Shown piece after piece: positions 11,957 to 23,054 of a stretch of 64,000 nucleotides of DNA (the first letter of the stretch is position 1; the number at the start of each line of letters is the position of its first letter). The stretch spans positions 922,001-986,000 of the forward strand of contig JAPFBL010000235.1 in NCBI GenBank assembly GCA_026182355.1, read 5' to 3'. Source of the stretch: Hermatobates lingyangjiaoensis. Taxonomy: Eukaryota; Arthropoda; Insecta; Hemiptera; Hermatobatidae. Made by a program: the position numbers and the translations under genes. The notes below the pieces were generated by a model. It saw only the letters and a program-made list of their open reading frames with translations, searched no databases and was not told the DNA's origin.

Positions 11957-12913
11957 AAAATAAAATATATTTTACAAAACTATTGTAACGAATTATAAGG
12001 TGACAAATTAATGACATAGTTTATGCACATAGAAATAATTGTTGGAATGGATTAGGGTTATGCTGTAAAGAAAATGTGTTACCGAGGGGTGGTCTTTGGA
12101 AGCATTGCCCTGGTTCTTGTGGGACGCTGGTGGAGTTTTTGCCTCTGGTACGCTTCCACCGGCTACACTGTTGCTCACTGGAGATTTACTGCCGCCCCCG
12201 CTGCCAGTGGTACTGAAACAAATGGTCCATTTCAGTTTCGATTACTGTTACTCTGATAGAAGCTTAATGCTTCCACAGTCATACTTTTATTTGCAGTAAG
12301 TCTATCATTACGAGATGTTATAAAACAGTATGGTAACTTTTAAATTTTGTCACTCCGACACTATCATTTCATTACACATAGTTTCCTCTGTTTTTAGCCA
12401 TGAGTTGAAAAAATAGTTAGTGGGTGAAGTAATTGTTCAATGAGGTTGAGGATGGTTGGTGGCAGGATTGGGAGCTTATACAAGGAGGATTGGATGAAAT
12501 TTTCTTTTCGTTATGTTGGTACACCGATGACATTATATGTTCACAGTTTTGACTATGTAGCATCTATTGTTTTTATCTGAGAGTCTAGACAAGTTTAATG
12601 AGATTAAACGGGGGTAAGCGTATTCAGAGATTTTATGCTGTAGAAAAAAAAATGAAACAGGGAGTTTGTATTAAATTTTTGGGTAAAAAATGGTATTAAG
12701 TGCTCAAAAACTCTTGAAATGTTCACAGTGAGGTATCGTGAGTCAACGTATGCAAAAGAAATGTTTTTAAGTGGCATAAATTATTCCAAAGTTAATTTTT
12801 TTTTTCAATACTAGAAAATAGCAGAGCACGCAAACACAAGTCTAACCTTTATTCATCTCATGCTTACACATAACACATAATAAAAAGATTTTACATAAAC
12901 ACGTGAAACAACA
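11957..12913. other. A+T-rich DNA, nothing recognised
   Basis: Two overlapping short frames near 12074-12299 are somewhat more G+C-rich than the surroundings but match nothing I know. Confidence 0.5.
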
Positions 12914-13003
12914 ATCAATGATCAAACCACAATAAGAAATGGGAAAACAAGACTAAGATCTTAGTCTTGTTTTCCCATTTCTTATTGTGGTTTGATCATT
13001 GAT
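12914..13003. mobile_element. Perfect 90-bp palindrome centred on a hammerhead stem III
   Basis: Two 45-bp arms are exact reverse complements with no spacer. The centre is AGATCT, the stem III palindrome of the AGATCT PLE hammerhead family. The arms are the sequence that lies just 3' of the cleavage position in that family (AGTCTTG … GGTTTGATCATTGAT). The ribozyme core and stem II are absent on both sides. The copy therefore looks like two 3' cleavage products joined head-to-head at the palindrome. Confidence 0.9.
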
Positions 13004-13790
13004 AACACATAATATATAGTCATCCTAAAATCCTGACGAGTATACCAACACAAAAACAAGCATTTTGAAATTCCAGTGTATAGAGCAAGTGAAATTTAAA
13101 ATGTCTTTTCACACCTGGTATAACTAGAAAATAAGTGGTAATATTCACAGACATGAATTCGTGTTAAATATTTCACCTGGTATCATGAACAAGAACATAT
13201 ATGTGCATATAAACCTCTTTAATTAATTAATCAATATTTAATCAATGTTTTTAGAGGTTAGTTTACTCCTCTTTCGGAGCAGTTTGATAAAAAGATTACC
13301 TTAAAAGACAATTAAGCCTATGGACATAAGCTGTCAACTATGAAGCCAAAACCCCAGAGGTTTTAGTAAAAATCATTAAGTTCGTCTGTTTTCTACTTAA
13401 TCGTAAACAAATTAGTAAAAACTCTCATAACAATGGGTAATATTATTGTTGTGTATAGACCTTTTAATTAATAACAATGATTTAACAATTATTATTATAT
13501 GTAATATTTTTGAGACTCCTATTTCTGACTCTTAAAAAAACTACCTTAACACAACAATCTACCTAGACAACACGCACACACACCACATACAGAAACACAC
13601 ACAACACACCACAGGTTATAAACACAACATACACACGTCGACGTAACACTACATCAAACACACAATTATATAAAACTTCATACACATATAAATTTATAAT
13701 ATTATCAAATGACAACTACACATTCAGAATCAATTGTTACCAAACATAACAATTAAATCATTGAAACTCATATAATACAATTACCAAACC

Positions 13791-13827
<37 letters not shown>

Positions 13828-14782
13828 ACACACGCACGCACGCACACACACAAACACACACACACACACACACACACAAAATAAACGCAAAGACGTACAC
13901 CAATTTTCTGAATCCATTTTTACGCTGAAAAAACATAAAAATTTGATTTCCATTGAATACTAATACATATACCTATAATATATGACCCAAACTCATAACG
14001 TTCATATCTGTATTTTTCATTTAAAGAGTAAATGAACCTTAATATGAATTTTCAATTTTTAAACTAAATATATTATTAAAAATTAAAATGCATTCCTTTT
14101 CTAGGAATGAAAAAGCATATTTAATCAATATAAAAGGAAAACATTCTTTATTAATTTATGTCTTTTAATGGATAAAATATATCCGTTAATTTTTTTAAGG
14201 TGATTGAAAATTTACTCTTTTTGAGAGGTATAGAGTTTTTGGAATAATTATGGTTATTAAAAGTAGATTCATCAATAATTAATTAAGAGCTTGAGTAATA
14301 ATGTTTTAACCTTCGTCTCTGGAAAATATAATCCTGTTTTCATTTGGCATTATTTCAACTCAACTGGATTACTTAATGACCACATTTATAAATATTAATT
14401 CTAAGAAGATGAACGTTTAATTAACAAACTTAATAATTTATTACAAACTTGAAAAAGCCAAACAGATATTTAATTTTTGATTTACAAGCACTTTAATTTT
14501 TAGCGAAAAAATGTATTTCCAAATAATCAATATTGCTAAAAGAAATTAATAATTGACATAAAAACGTATTAAAAATTAAACATATTTTTTATAACAGTAG
14601 TTGCATCCTGTATTCAAATCATCTCCTTAGTAGCAAATAATAGATAATTAGTGTAAGTGAAGTTTGTAAATTTTATTTTTAAAATGTTGTGATTTCTCAC
14701 ACTGTAACTGATTCATCCACCCACCTACTCATACACACGCACATACAAACACATGACATATATATATATAATATAATATAAA
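13004..14782. other. A+T-rich DNA with CA-rich stretches
   Basis: Imperfect CA-rich sequence lies at 13567-13640 and a (CA)n array at 13791-13878. A TA/AT tract lies at 14758-14780. The 61-residue frame over the CA array is a repeat artefact. No gene was recognised. Confidence 0.65.
13791..13878 (+). repeat. (CA)n microsatellite with interruptions
   Basis: Nearly continuous CA dinucleotides run here, with TA and CG interruptions near 13822-13852. Confidence 0.95.
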
Positions 14783-14908
14783 TGCAGCAGCTTCTGCATT
14801 AACGACCTTTTTGCTGATGGCCTCGATTTTTCTAACTATCATCACCGGAAGATAGTTAGAAAAATCGAGGCCATCAGCAAAAAGGTCGTTAATGCAGAAG
14901 CTGCTGCA
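14783..14908. mobile_element. Perfect 58-bp inverted duplication of PLE coding sequence
   Basis: Bases 14783-14840 are the exact reverse complement of 14851-14908, separated by 10 bases. The right arm is coding sequence of a PLE N-terminal fragment that continues to 14959. The left arm therefore encodes the same residues on the minus strand. TA tracts border both sides (14758-14780 and 14958-14982). Confidence 0.9.
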
Positions 14909-14959
14909 TACTTTAATTCAATTTGTCTTCAAGAAGATTTGCTGCCCATTTATACTAAT
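14852..14959 (+). pseudogene. PLE ORF, N-terminal fragment ending at a TA tract
   Basis: The frame reads IVRKIEAISKKVVNAEAAAY, then FNSICLQEDLLPIYTN, and then runs into (TA)n. The same FN..CL.E.LLP.YTN block ends the fragments at 50033, 50054 and 50383. It is placed N-terminal because the 50538-50383 and 58445-58633 copies start with Met shortly downstream of a hammerhead. No reverse transcriptase domain follows. Confidence 0.75.
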
Positions 14960-14984
14960 ATATATAATATATATATATATAAAA

Positions 14985-15150
14985 CAGTTCAAAATTGAGG
15001 ATAGGTAGCACACAAAGTAAAGAAACACACTTATAAACTCAAATTTTTGGACAATCCGTCTTCAGGAGGAAAGAGAAAGGGAGACCAAGCACGTTTTAGA
15101 CGCAACGGTTAGTAACCAACCCGGCATCCACCAGTGCTGCCCTCCATACC
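14985..15150 (-). mobile_element. PLE terminal segment with hammerhead (AATT family)
   Basis: The sequence matches the outer arms of the inverted repeat at 47113-47492 (shared AGGTAGCACACAAAGTAAAG and CGCAACGG.TAGTAACC). A minus-strand hammerhead-like motif lies at 15041-15065: CTGAAGA, C, stem II, then CAAAAATTT where GAA-AATT-T is expected, so G12 is lost. A TA tract borders each side. Confidence 0.7.
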
Positions 15151-15153
15151 CGG

Positions 15154-15166
15154 TTATATATATATA

Positions 15167-15230
<64 letters not shown>

Positions 15231-15231
15231 C

Positions 15232-15283
<52 letters not shown>
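15154..15283. repeat. Compound (TA)n and (CA)n microsatellite
   Basis: TA dinucleotides fill about 15154-15229 and CA dinucleotides about 15236-15283. Overlapping Cys-Val and Tyr-Ile frames are artefacts of the array. Confidence 0.95.
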
Positions 15284-15284
<1 letters not shown>

Positions 15285-15416
15285 CACAAAGATTTACACA
15301 AGTAAAGGGCTTGTTTCTATACCCAATCGAGGGGTATCTGTGCAGTGAACTTTAACCAAAGTGAATATGAAAAACAAGTCTTCGTTGCACCCTGGAAGAT
15401 AATCAGAAATAATTTT

Positions 15417-16110
15417 TATTTTTGGAGACGCTGGTGAGAATACTCACTCAATCTATAAGTTTAAGATCTACAATGATGGAAATAAGCTCATGAATCAGGT
15501 AGATGAAGCAGTGGTTGTTTATGAAAAGGAAAAGAACTCTGCAATGAATTATTCAAGCTGAACTTTTCCTGTTCAAAAAACTAAGCTGAGCTAAGAGCAC
15601 TTCTGAAAGCTGTCCAATAGATAGATCGGACTTGTCCAGAGGTATCTCTATGACGCTTCTCATTAATAAAAACACTTAGCCATCTGTCTCTTACTTCTCT
15701 AATAAATGTTTGGGTCCACTAAAAGGGCTTGAAAGAAATACGAGGGACTTTGGTGCATTTAAAAACAAATGTTTGGCTTCTTCATTTTGGCTGGGTGAAA
15801 GCATACATCGAGAAACTAAAAAATTAAAGATTAGAATCATTGGCGAAAAGTGCTGCTACTATCATGGACCTTGTTGAAGATAATTTACGGCCACCTATAA
15901 GTCTTCTAAAGAAGAAATTGTGTTTGGAGTTTAACGAGAGATGGTCTTTCCTGTCCAATAAAGCTAATGGACATCATACAAGGCTGTCCTTTCCAACTTA
16001 AAACTCCAGACTGTCAGTAACACTATCCGTGACTCACAAAATATCACAGGCACTATCCGGATACAGGGCAAACAGAGCCTATCTACATAGGTTTGAAACC
16101 AACCAAAAAC
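15417..16110 (+). pseudogene. LINE RNase H / C-terminal region, degenerate
   Basis: In shifting frames I read VVVYEKEKNSAMNYSS, AELRALLKAVQ, FGWVKAYIEKL, LAKSAATIM, LKKKLCLEFNERWSFLSNK and, near 16070, NRAYLHRFETNQ. This order matches the RNase H domain plus the tail of non-LTR retrotransposons of the R1/I/jockey kind. It has many stops and frameshifts and is inactive. The clade cannot be fixed from this alone. Confidence 0.6.
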
Positions 16111-16333
16111 TAACGATTCTTCCGCGCTCTGCAGTGCGCGTTGTAATTAGCAGTTCCAGGTCACGGACCTACTACTGCTGAATTTTCGTACTGCTGTGTT
16201 TATGGAATCAGTAAGTAAATGTCTGTAGTCTTTTGTTTGGCATTCATTATACATTCTTTCTCGGTCGTCTGGTCTTCTTGAGACGTGAAATGTTGTTAGT
16301 CTAGGGTTTGGCTTTCTATTTCAACAACAGCGT

Positions 16334-16681
16334 CTATGATGGATATGGTTGGGGAGTTCTTTGGGATAGGCTCTGATCAAGGGGGTTTGGATGGGGTGGG
16401 ATTTTCGTGTCCTCATTGGCCACCAGTCTAAAATAATTTAGAATTTTGAATTCGTCAATTGATTCTAACCTGAGGTCTCTTTGAATATCCACATTTCTGG
16501 CATACCAAGGTGTCCCAGCCAGAAGGCGTGCACATTTATTTTGAACCACCTGTATCAGGGTTTTAAGTTTGGAATAGAACTTTCTCCCTGCTGTTACTGT
16601 GTTACTGTGATCACCACATCCCACAAACATGGAAGCATATTTTCCTGGACTGCTCCCAATTTGAAAGAGAAAGAATACCAA
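16334..16681 (-). pseudogene. Jockey-type LINE reverse transcriptase, C-terminal end
   Basis: The frame contains LIQVVQNKCARLLAGTPWYA followed by RNVDIQRDLRLESIDEFKI. This matches the conserved jockey-clade end of the RT ORF (QN..LR...GAPWYVRN..IH.DL....V.E). It is open for 115 residues and ends in a stop with no zinc-knuckle tail. The upstream RT domain is missing, so it is a 5'-truncated copy, as is usual for LINEs. It is oriented opposite to the LINE relic at 15417-16110 and is likely a different insertion. Confidence 0.65.
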
Positions 16682-17576
16682 TCAAACCAAAAATAACACT
16701 TAGTTTAAACTAAACGTGGCCACCTCTCAATGGACCAATTTGTGTCCATAAAACTCATGTGTGATTTAAAAATTTGAATGTACATTGAAGTTGGTTTTAA
16801 AGGGTATTAAGGCTTGTCCAATGATTAATCACTAACTTCAATATTAAATTATAACATTCTCTTAAATAAAACACAACAGTTTCTCGGTTCTCTTATCCTC
16901 CAGTGTTCAGTATATGATATATAATATTTTATCTAACAGTTAGTACTACTATAGAATTTGTTTTCCGTTTTAATGCACTATAATGCATGAATGCTATAAA
17001 GAAAACAAATGAGTTACACATGTATTCATATACCATTACAAACTCCGCCATACCTCGTATATTGCTGGTGGAGCGATAGAAAATAAGACCAAAAAGAAGG
17101 CAACTGAATATGATAGAAGAATTAGAAATATATAAACACAGAAACACAGACAACCTAATGAACGAAAAAATCAACCAGAAAACGGATATAATATTGAAAC
17201 CAATATAAAACATGAAATGACGATAGGATGGACATAACCAACTGACTGGAGGCATAAATGAATAAATATAGGTAATTAAAATAAAATTGATTAAAAATTT
17301 AGGCCTAGATTGGTACTATTGCTGTATAAAGATATTTATATCTCTCATTTTCATTAGTAAGTTTTGTCTCATTGCTGATGCAGCCTTTGTGAAACTGGTC
17401 GGGCGTTTACATTAGCAATATACGAGAAATAATGGAAGTTTATAATAATGCTATCATTACTAAACACTGTATACTAACAATATGCATGTATATTTATTGG
17501 TTAATAACAAATAATATCTACATTTTAATAATCACAGATGATGGTAAAATAAATTTTTCAAGCATATATATATAAT
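16682..17576. other. A+T-rich DNA, nothing recognised
   Basis: A 108-residue hydrophobic frame (16929-17255, minus) has no known motif and is not called as a gene. Confidence 0.5.
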
Positions 17577-17737
17577 CAATAATCAAATCACAATATGAAA
17601 GGGGGAAAAACGACTAAAATCATTCAACCGTAACAAGCGGTCTTCGTTGGAGTCAAAAACCCAACGACGAAGAGCGTTTGATGCGGTTGAAAGATCTTAG
17701 GCCTTTTTCCCAATTTCATATTGTGGTTTGATCATTG
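17577..17737. mobile_element. PLE inverted duplication, AGATCT family, decayed
   Basis: Arms share AATCAAA.CACAATATGAAA with other family members. Hammerhead relics face outward at 17616-17652 (minus) and 17663-17700 (plus). The right one keeps GACGAAGA, CGGTTGAAAGATCTT. The left has lost stem III symmetry. A short TA tract lies on the left at 17565-17574. Confidence 0.75.
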
Positions 17738-18518
17738 GTTGTTATTTTACGTGATTATATGAATTCTTCTTATAATAATACATATATATATATGTGATAT
17801 ATTCAAATCAACTCTCTAAATCTGTACTTGTCGTTATTATATATGATTGTACTAAAGTTCCAAAGAAAAAAGTAAAAACCATTTTAAAATAGCAAATTTC
17901 AAAATTTCTGAATATAATTTTCAAATTTACGACACAAACTGGCCAAGAGACTTATTAGTGTGAATTACTCTAGTGACTTGTAAATTTAATCTAAGTTTCA
18001 TAACTTATTTCTCACGCCAGGAAGTATAATTACTGAATTATTTCTTCCCTCCTGCCTCCATGTGTAATGTATATATTTCCTTCATCATTGTCACTGGTAA
18101 TGTACATTTGCATTGTTGTGACTAGTAAAAAAAAAAAAAAAAAAAAAAAAAATTACGACATACATTGGGTATTACATGGTAACAGCAATTTTAAGATATC
18201 TTTTCAATTTATTAGATTTATTATATTATAATGTTTAAGAAATTTATTTTTAATATAAAAGTGAGTTTTTTCAGTTATAAAAATATTTAATAAATACAAT
18301 ATTACTCTAGGAATATGTTGTTTACATAGCTTAAGGATTATGTGATTGAAAGCAAATATTGAAGAAAGCAAAATAGATATTACAATGAAACGAGGCTTGA
18401 ATACAGCTGACACTAAATCTATCTTAGGATAATGAATTATTTAGAAATAAATTAATATATATATATTTTATTTACTTAAAACATCATATATAATACGACC
18501 ACCTTATATTATATTATT
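17738..18518. other. A+T-rich DNA with a poly(A) tract
   Basis: An A run lies at about 18128-18151. The segment AAATCTGTACTTGTCG at 17819-17834, with the ATTATATATGATTGTA after it, recurs near 19462, a short dispersed duplicate. No gene is seen. Confidence 0.5.
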
Positions 18519-18587
18519 AATATATTACAAACACTTTTCTTTTTCTCGGAGTTTGGTCAGAGTAAATATATGGAATCACCTTTTTGC

Positions 18588-18620
18588 CAACGTTTCGTCT
18601 TTATTTCAAGACATCCTCAG
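18588..18620 (-). ncRNA. Intact PLE hammerhead motif (ACGT family)
   Basis: Minus strand: CTGAGGA, extra T, stem II GTCTT/AAGAC, GAA, palindromic ACGT, T. Stem I is supported by GCC before the core pairing with GGC after the cleavage position. Confidence 0.8.
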
Positions 18621-18798
18621 GGCTACAAACTAACAAAAAAACAATAAACAATGGAAATTTGTCATTTCTACATTAAAACATCAAAAAGAACTTACTGAAC
18701 CCAGCCTTCAGTAAGTTCTTTTTTCAATTTGTTTATGACGTTTTAAAATAGAAATGACAAATGTCCATTGGTTATTGTTTTTTTGTTAGTTTATAGCC

Positions 18799-18831
18799 CT
18801 GAGGATGTCTTGAAATAAACACGAAACGTTG
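18799..18831 (+). ncRNA. PLE hammerhead motif, one stem II mismatch (ACGT family)
   Basis: Same order as its mirror copy, but the 3' strand of stem II reads AACAC rather than AAGAC. Core, GAA, ACGT and the GCC/GGC stem I are kept. Confidence 0.75.
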
Positions 18832-18923
18832 GCAAAAAGGTGATTCCATATATTTACCCTGACCAAACTCCGAGAAAAAGAAAAAGTGTTTGTTAATATT
18901 TTTTGGTCAAGAAAACAGTACCG

Positions 18924-18928
18924 TATAT

Positions 18929-19008
<80 letters not shown>
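18924..19008. repeat. (TA)n microsatellite
   Basis: Uninterrupted TA dinucleotides apart from one phase break. Tyr-Ile frames on both strands are artefacts. Confidence 0.95.
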
Positions 19009-19012
<4 letters not shown>

Positions 19013-19543
19013 CATTGATTCTTCAAATGCAAAATAAGTTTTTGAGAATTCGGTCTCAAAATTCAGATTACTAGGCAACGTTTTCTCGAAAATCATCCGG
19101 TATTCTAAATGCTAAAAACAATTTGTTGAAAAAATAAGTACTACAATAAAAAAATTCACAAAATAAATACTTCCACAGGATATCAATTAATAATAAAAAA
19201 AAACACAATAACGAACAGGCACAAAGCAAAGAAAACCAAAAATGGGCAGTGTTATTATTTACTCCTTTCTTTCATAACACCAGATTTTTTGTTTTTCTTT
19301 TACTTTGTTTGTGTTTGTTGCTTATTGTGTCATTCTGTTAATTGATATTCTGTGGAGTTGGTTGTTTGTAGTAGTACTTATTTTTTAAAACAAATTTTTT
19401 TAGCCTCAAGAATGCTGAAAAATTTTCGAAGAAACACCGCAAGAAATTTGAACTTGTCTCTAAATCTGTACTTGTCGTTATTATATATGATTGTATTAAA
19501 GTTCCAAAGCAAATATAAAGTTATCCCTGTAATGGATTGAAAA

Positions 19544-19580
<37 letters not shown>

Positions 19581-19674
19581 ATGATTAAACCACAATAAGA
19601 ATGGGAAAACAAGACCAAGATCCCTCAACCGTAACAAGCGGTCTTCGTCAGAGTCAAAAACCCAACTGTTATAT

Positions 19675-19736
<62 letters not shown>

Positions 19737-19737
19737 T
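19544..19737. mobile_element. Half PLE element (AGATCT family) between two TA tracts
   Basis: TA tracts at 19544-19582 and about 19670-19732 enclose a single arm of the AGATCT family (19584-19668). It has a minus-strand hammerhead relic at 19616-19651: CTGACGA and stem II are intact, but the stem III region is altered (GAGGGATCTT instead of GAAAGATCTT). The unit stops at CCCAACTGTTA, in the same region as the half copies at 55606 and 57620. Confidence 0.75.
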
Positions 19738-20172
19738 GTTTATATAGTCCAATTACAGCTTCTAATTAATAATAAAGCCTTAATTACGTTGTTCATTGTA
19801 TACTTTTAAAATATGTTATTTTGAATCTAAATATGAATAACTGGTTCTTCTTTCATTTGTAATGAAATAATACCTACTGATGTTGTTTCTCTTTATTTCA
19901 TTTTTGTTATTGCGCTATAAAAATTGGAAAATAAAAAAAAATTAGAAAAAAAATAATCAAAAACCACTTCAAAGAGATATAATTCCAGACTAATAACTAA
20001 TTACTCAAAACATTTTAATCTCATTTTGCCCTTCAATTATTTCTGGTGACAAACGAATTTATTAACTCATTTCTTTAAACAAAAAATGATTTAATATAAA
20101 AAATTATTCTAAAATAAAGGAATGAGTTACCCATGCTAAACATGTTTCCACATTATTATGAATTATTAATAC

Positions 20173-20177
<5 letters not shown>
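19738..20177. other. A+T-rich DNA, nothing recognised
   Basis: No gene or repeat was recognised. Confidence 0.5.
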
Positions 20178-20207
<30 letters not shown>

Positions 20208-20441
20208 AATGATCAAACCACAATATGAAATGGGAAAACAAGACTAAGATATTTCAACCGTAACAAGAAGCTCTTCCTCTGAGTCAAAAACCCTACGACG
20301 TTTTTGGCTCTGACGAAGACCGTTTGTTTCGGTTGAAAGATATTAGTCTTGTTTTCTCATTTTATATTGTGGCTTGATCATTGATTGTTATTCACGTGTT
20401 TATGTGAAATCTTTAGTATATATATATATATATATATATAT
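20178..20441. mobile_element. PLE inverted duplication flanked by TA tracts
   Basis: TA runs at 20178-20204 and 20417-20441 flank an inverted repeat (about 20206-20384) of the AGATCT family. The plus copy (20309-20344) has CTGACGA, stem II GACCG/CGGTT, GAA and then AGATAT. The left arm carries the same plus-strand word AGATAT, so the usual AGATCT has changed identically in both arms. The outer flank TTCACGTGTTTATGTGAAAT is a family hallmark. Confidence 0.8.
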
Positions 20442-20996
20442 GATGTACTTATAAATACTAAATACATAAAATTTTAAACACAAAATACATAATACTCCAG
20501 ATGTTTACTATTCAGCATTTATATATATATATATAATGTAGATTACACTTAAAAAAGTTTTTATATATAATCAACGAATGGTTGTTTTATATTTTTCAAA
20601 TATAGATCACACAATGTTTCAGTACTGTGACCATATTAATTACCTTATTAATGATTCAATGCTTCATTCTGTATATTCACAGCGAGCTTTAGTTTCTAAG
20701 GCTAATTGCAAATATTGGATAAGGCTTTATGCTTTTTGCAATAAATGGATAATGTACAACATGAATAATTTATTAATTATTTATAAACCCCTCAAAAAAT
20801 TGGTAGTGAAGTTGAAAATTATAAGCCGATTACTGTGTGTTGAATCCAAACTTCAAATTATTATATATTTCCATAAATATGTTGCATGTATGAAATAATA
20901 AATGATAGTAAATAAGTTACATTCGTTAATTGGATAAAAATGTTAAAGATTGTTAATTATTGGTCCTAGATAAATTGTTCAAACCAAAAATGAGTT
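20442..20996. other. Unassigned open frame in A+T-rich DNA
   Basis: A 106-residue frame (20578-20898, plus) is free of stops but has no recognisable domain, and its composition matches the surrounding A+T-rich DNA. I do not call it a gene. A TA tract lies at 20519-20536. Confidence 0.45.
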
Positions 20997-21340
20997 GTAG
21001 GGTAAAAAGCGGATGAAATGGTCTCCACATATAACAATTTAATGGTATAAACAACTCGTTTAGAACACGTAGTGTTCTTCTTCAGCCATTAACTAAAAAA
21101 TACAACGTAATCAGAGAGTTATCTATGTACAAAGTAAATATAGATAACTCTCTGATTACCTCTTCCTTATTTTATTTTAATTTTATTTTGTACTATATTT
21201 ACTTTGTAGTATAGATAAACCTCTCATTACATTGAATTTTTTAGTTCATGCCTGAGGAAGAACACCACGTGTTCGAAAAGGGTCGTTTATACCATTAAAT
21301 TTGTATAAATGGAGACCATTTCATTCGCTTTTTACCCTAC
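20997..21340. mobile_element. PLE inverted duplication, GTAGGG-ended, second copy
   Basis: Ends (GTAGGGTAAAAAGC / GCTTTTTACCCTAC) match the element at 11676-11956. The minus hammerhead (21053-21085) has GAA changed to TAA. The plus copy (21252-21284) keeps CTGAGGA, stem II and GAA, but stem III is broken (AAGGGT). The centre carries a second nested inverted repeat (ATAGATAACTCTCTGATTAC). Confidence 0.85.
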
Positions 21341-22502
21341 AATGAGTAAATACTACATAATAACTGCTTGCACTACGTAAGAATCAAAAATGAGTTATAA
21401 AAATAAAGAAAACCCTCATTCAATTATTGTTTAGTACTTTGGAAAATATAGTTATAATAAAAAAATAGATTTTGATACTTGACGAATTAATATGTTTTTA
21501 ATTACATATATGTGTGTAATTATTACACATGTTTTATAATTATGAGACAATAAGCTGGGAGAAATTAAATAACTGGAATCGATTTTATAATTCTTTGAAA
21601 TATAAGGGAAAATCATTTTCATTTGATATTTCAGAATTGAATTCGACACAATATTTGGAGATTTTAAATGATTTATGTTACAATAATATAAAAATGATTT
21701 TTTTTTTAAGTTTCGTTCTTTTTTAAAAGCAAATCTTGTTGTCTCAAATTTTAAAGTTCCAATTTCTGATGAAACCATCCCTGTATATATAAATATCAAT
21801 ATCGCTTTGCAATATGACTGAAAAAGGTATGAAATCAATATACATTAAATTATTAAATGAAGCAGTAATTTATTAATAAAGAAAAATGGGGAGAGCAAAT
21901 AAAATTCCGATAGAAAGAAGTTAATATATTTTGTTTCCGATTCGTTGAAAGTATAGGTAGTAATTTACAGAACATTAGGTTTCTGATGTAAACCCATTTC
22001 ATAGCGTATATTTTATGATTTTCTTTTTTCACGGAAAACATTTTAGTATTTGAGTTTGCCATTTAAGTAAATAATTTATATAAGAGCCATTTGTTTGACA
22101 TTTAAGAATTTATGCCAGGCAAAAAAAAAATGAATAATTGATTTAAAAAATATATATGGATTTACAATGCAATTTTACCAACAAAAAGAGTTGGCAGATT
22201 AAAACAAACAATCAAAATATTTGTTATGATATAAAAAAAAACTAATACATTTTTGAGATCTTTAGTTACTTATGCTTGATGCTATAAATAACTTCATAAC
22301 AATTCCAGGTCTACCATTTTAATAACTGCGTTCGGAAATATATTTCACCTCCTAACCAAATAAACAACAAAAATCATTAACATATATTTTATAAAAGTTA
22401 ATTATTATTTTTTAATAATGATATAATTTTTTATAAAGTTAATGATTTTTTTTATAACAATGATATAATAAGATTATAAAAGAACAACCTAATTTGTTGT
22501 TG
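21341..22502. other. A+T-rich DNA, nothing recognised
   Basis: The 128-residue minus frame at 21452-21838 has no known motif and is probably chance. The flank at 21341-21385 (AATGAGTAAATAC … TTGCACTACGTAAG) belongs to the PLE family at 11640 and 39934. Confidence 0.5.
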
Positions 22503-22748
22503 GTTTAGTGACAGGACACAAGTGCTTCAGAAGTCATTTGAAAAAAGTTGGCCTCTTTACGGGGAACGACAGATTGTACACTATCATATGTTGGGGAGGC
22601 AGTAGAAACTACAACCCACATAATTAGAGACTGTACCGTGCTAAATGGTCGCAGACAGTTACTCTCGAACCCGAACAATCGGGGCTTTGATTGCTCTGCA
22701 TACCTTAATAACTTTGTGAAGGGAACGGAATTTGCGCAACAGTTCTAG
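22503..22748 (+). pseudogene. LINE C-terminal tail with zinc-knuckle remnant
   Basis: Two frames read in sequence LVTGHKCFRSHLKKVGLFTG, then CTLSYVGEAVETTTHIIRDC and TVLNGRR. This is the typical end of R1/I/LOA-type ORF2 (LTGHG.FR.YL..F…C..CG..ETV.H….C….RR). A frameshift separates the halves and the first Cys pair is damaged. The ORF stops at 22748. No other part of the element is seen nearby. Confidence 0.65.
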
Positions 22749-22918
22749 ACAATTATCTGAGTAGTTATGCCCAAACATCCGATCAAACAAAACGACCGTA
22801 AGGGTTGACGTTTTTGACATTTTCTTTCAATCATAATCAATTTTTGATTTTAGTTATAATTGAACCAAAAAAAAACCAGTCGAATATATGAAGTATATAC
22901 TACTGGAAAGGTCAATTA
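22749..22918. other. Sequence 3' of the LINE tail
   Basis: Possible LINE 3' UTR, without a recognisable poly(A) or microsatellite tail. Confidence 0.4.
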
Positions 22919-23054
22919 AATTTTGGTGCACCAGTCATCAATTTAGTTTTCATGTACACTTAGTTTTCGATGTTTGGATAGCAGTGAATTTTGGTGCACC
23001 AGCCATCAATTTAGTTTTCATGTACACTTAGTTTTCGATGTTTGGACAGCAGTA
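22919..23054 (+). repeat. 68-bp direct tandem duplication
   Basis: Units 22919-22986 and 22987-23054 differ at only a few positions (AGTCATC/AGCCATC, GGATAG/GGACAG). Two copies only, so this is a recent local duplication. Confidence 0.95.

Larger units (their letters stand above)
18519..18900. mobile_element. Head-to-head PLE inverted duplication, ACGT family
   Basis: Arms of about 140 bp share AACACTTTTCTTTTTCTCGG and GGAATCACCTTTTTGCCAAC. Hammerhead motifs face outward at 18588-18620 (minus, intact) and 18799-18831 (plus, one stem II mismatch). The inner arms (AACTTACTGAA / TTCAGTAAGTT) also pair. A long TA tract follows on the right after a short spacer. Confidence 0.85.

Noticed and set aside
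13768..13953. Cys-Val-rich frames over (CA)n arrays, Tyr-Ile-rich frames over (TA)n arrays, Leu-Ser frames over (GA)n arrays
   Set aside because: Translations of dinucleotide repeats; also at 15062-15301, 18886-19096, 28879-29203 and 51334-51567.
20578..20898. 106-residue plus-strand frame
   Set aside because: No motif, no splice or promoter context I can support, composition like its surroundings.
21452..21838. 128-residue minus-strand frame
   Set aside because: No motif recognised; length is compatible with chance in a 64-kb window.
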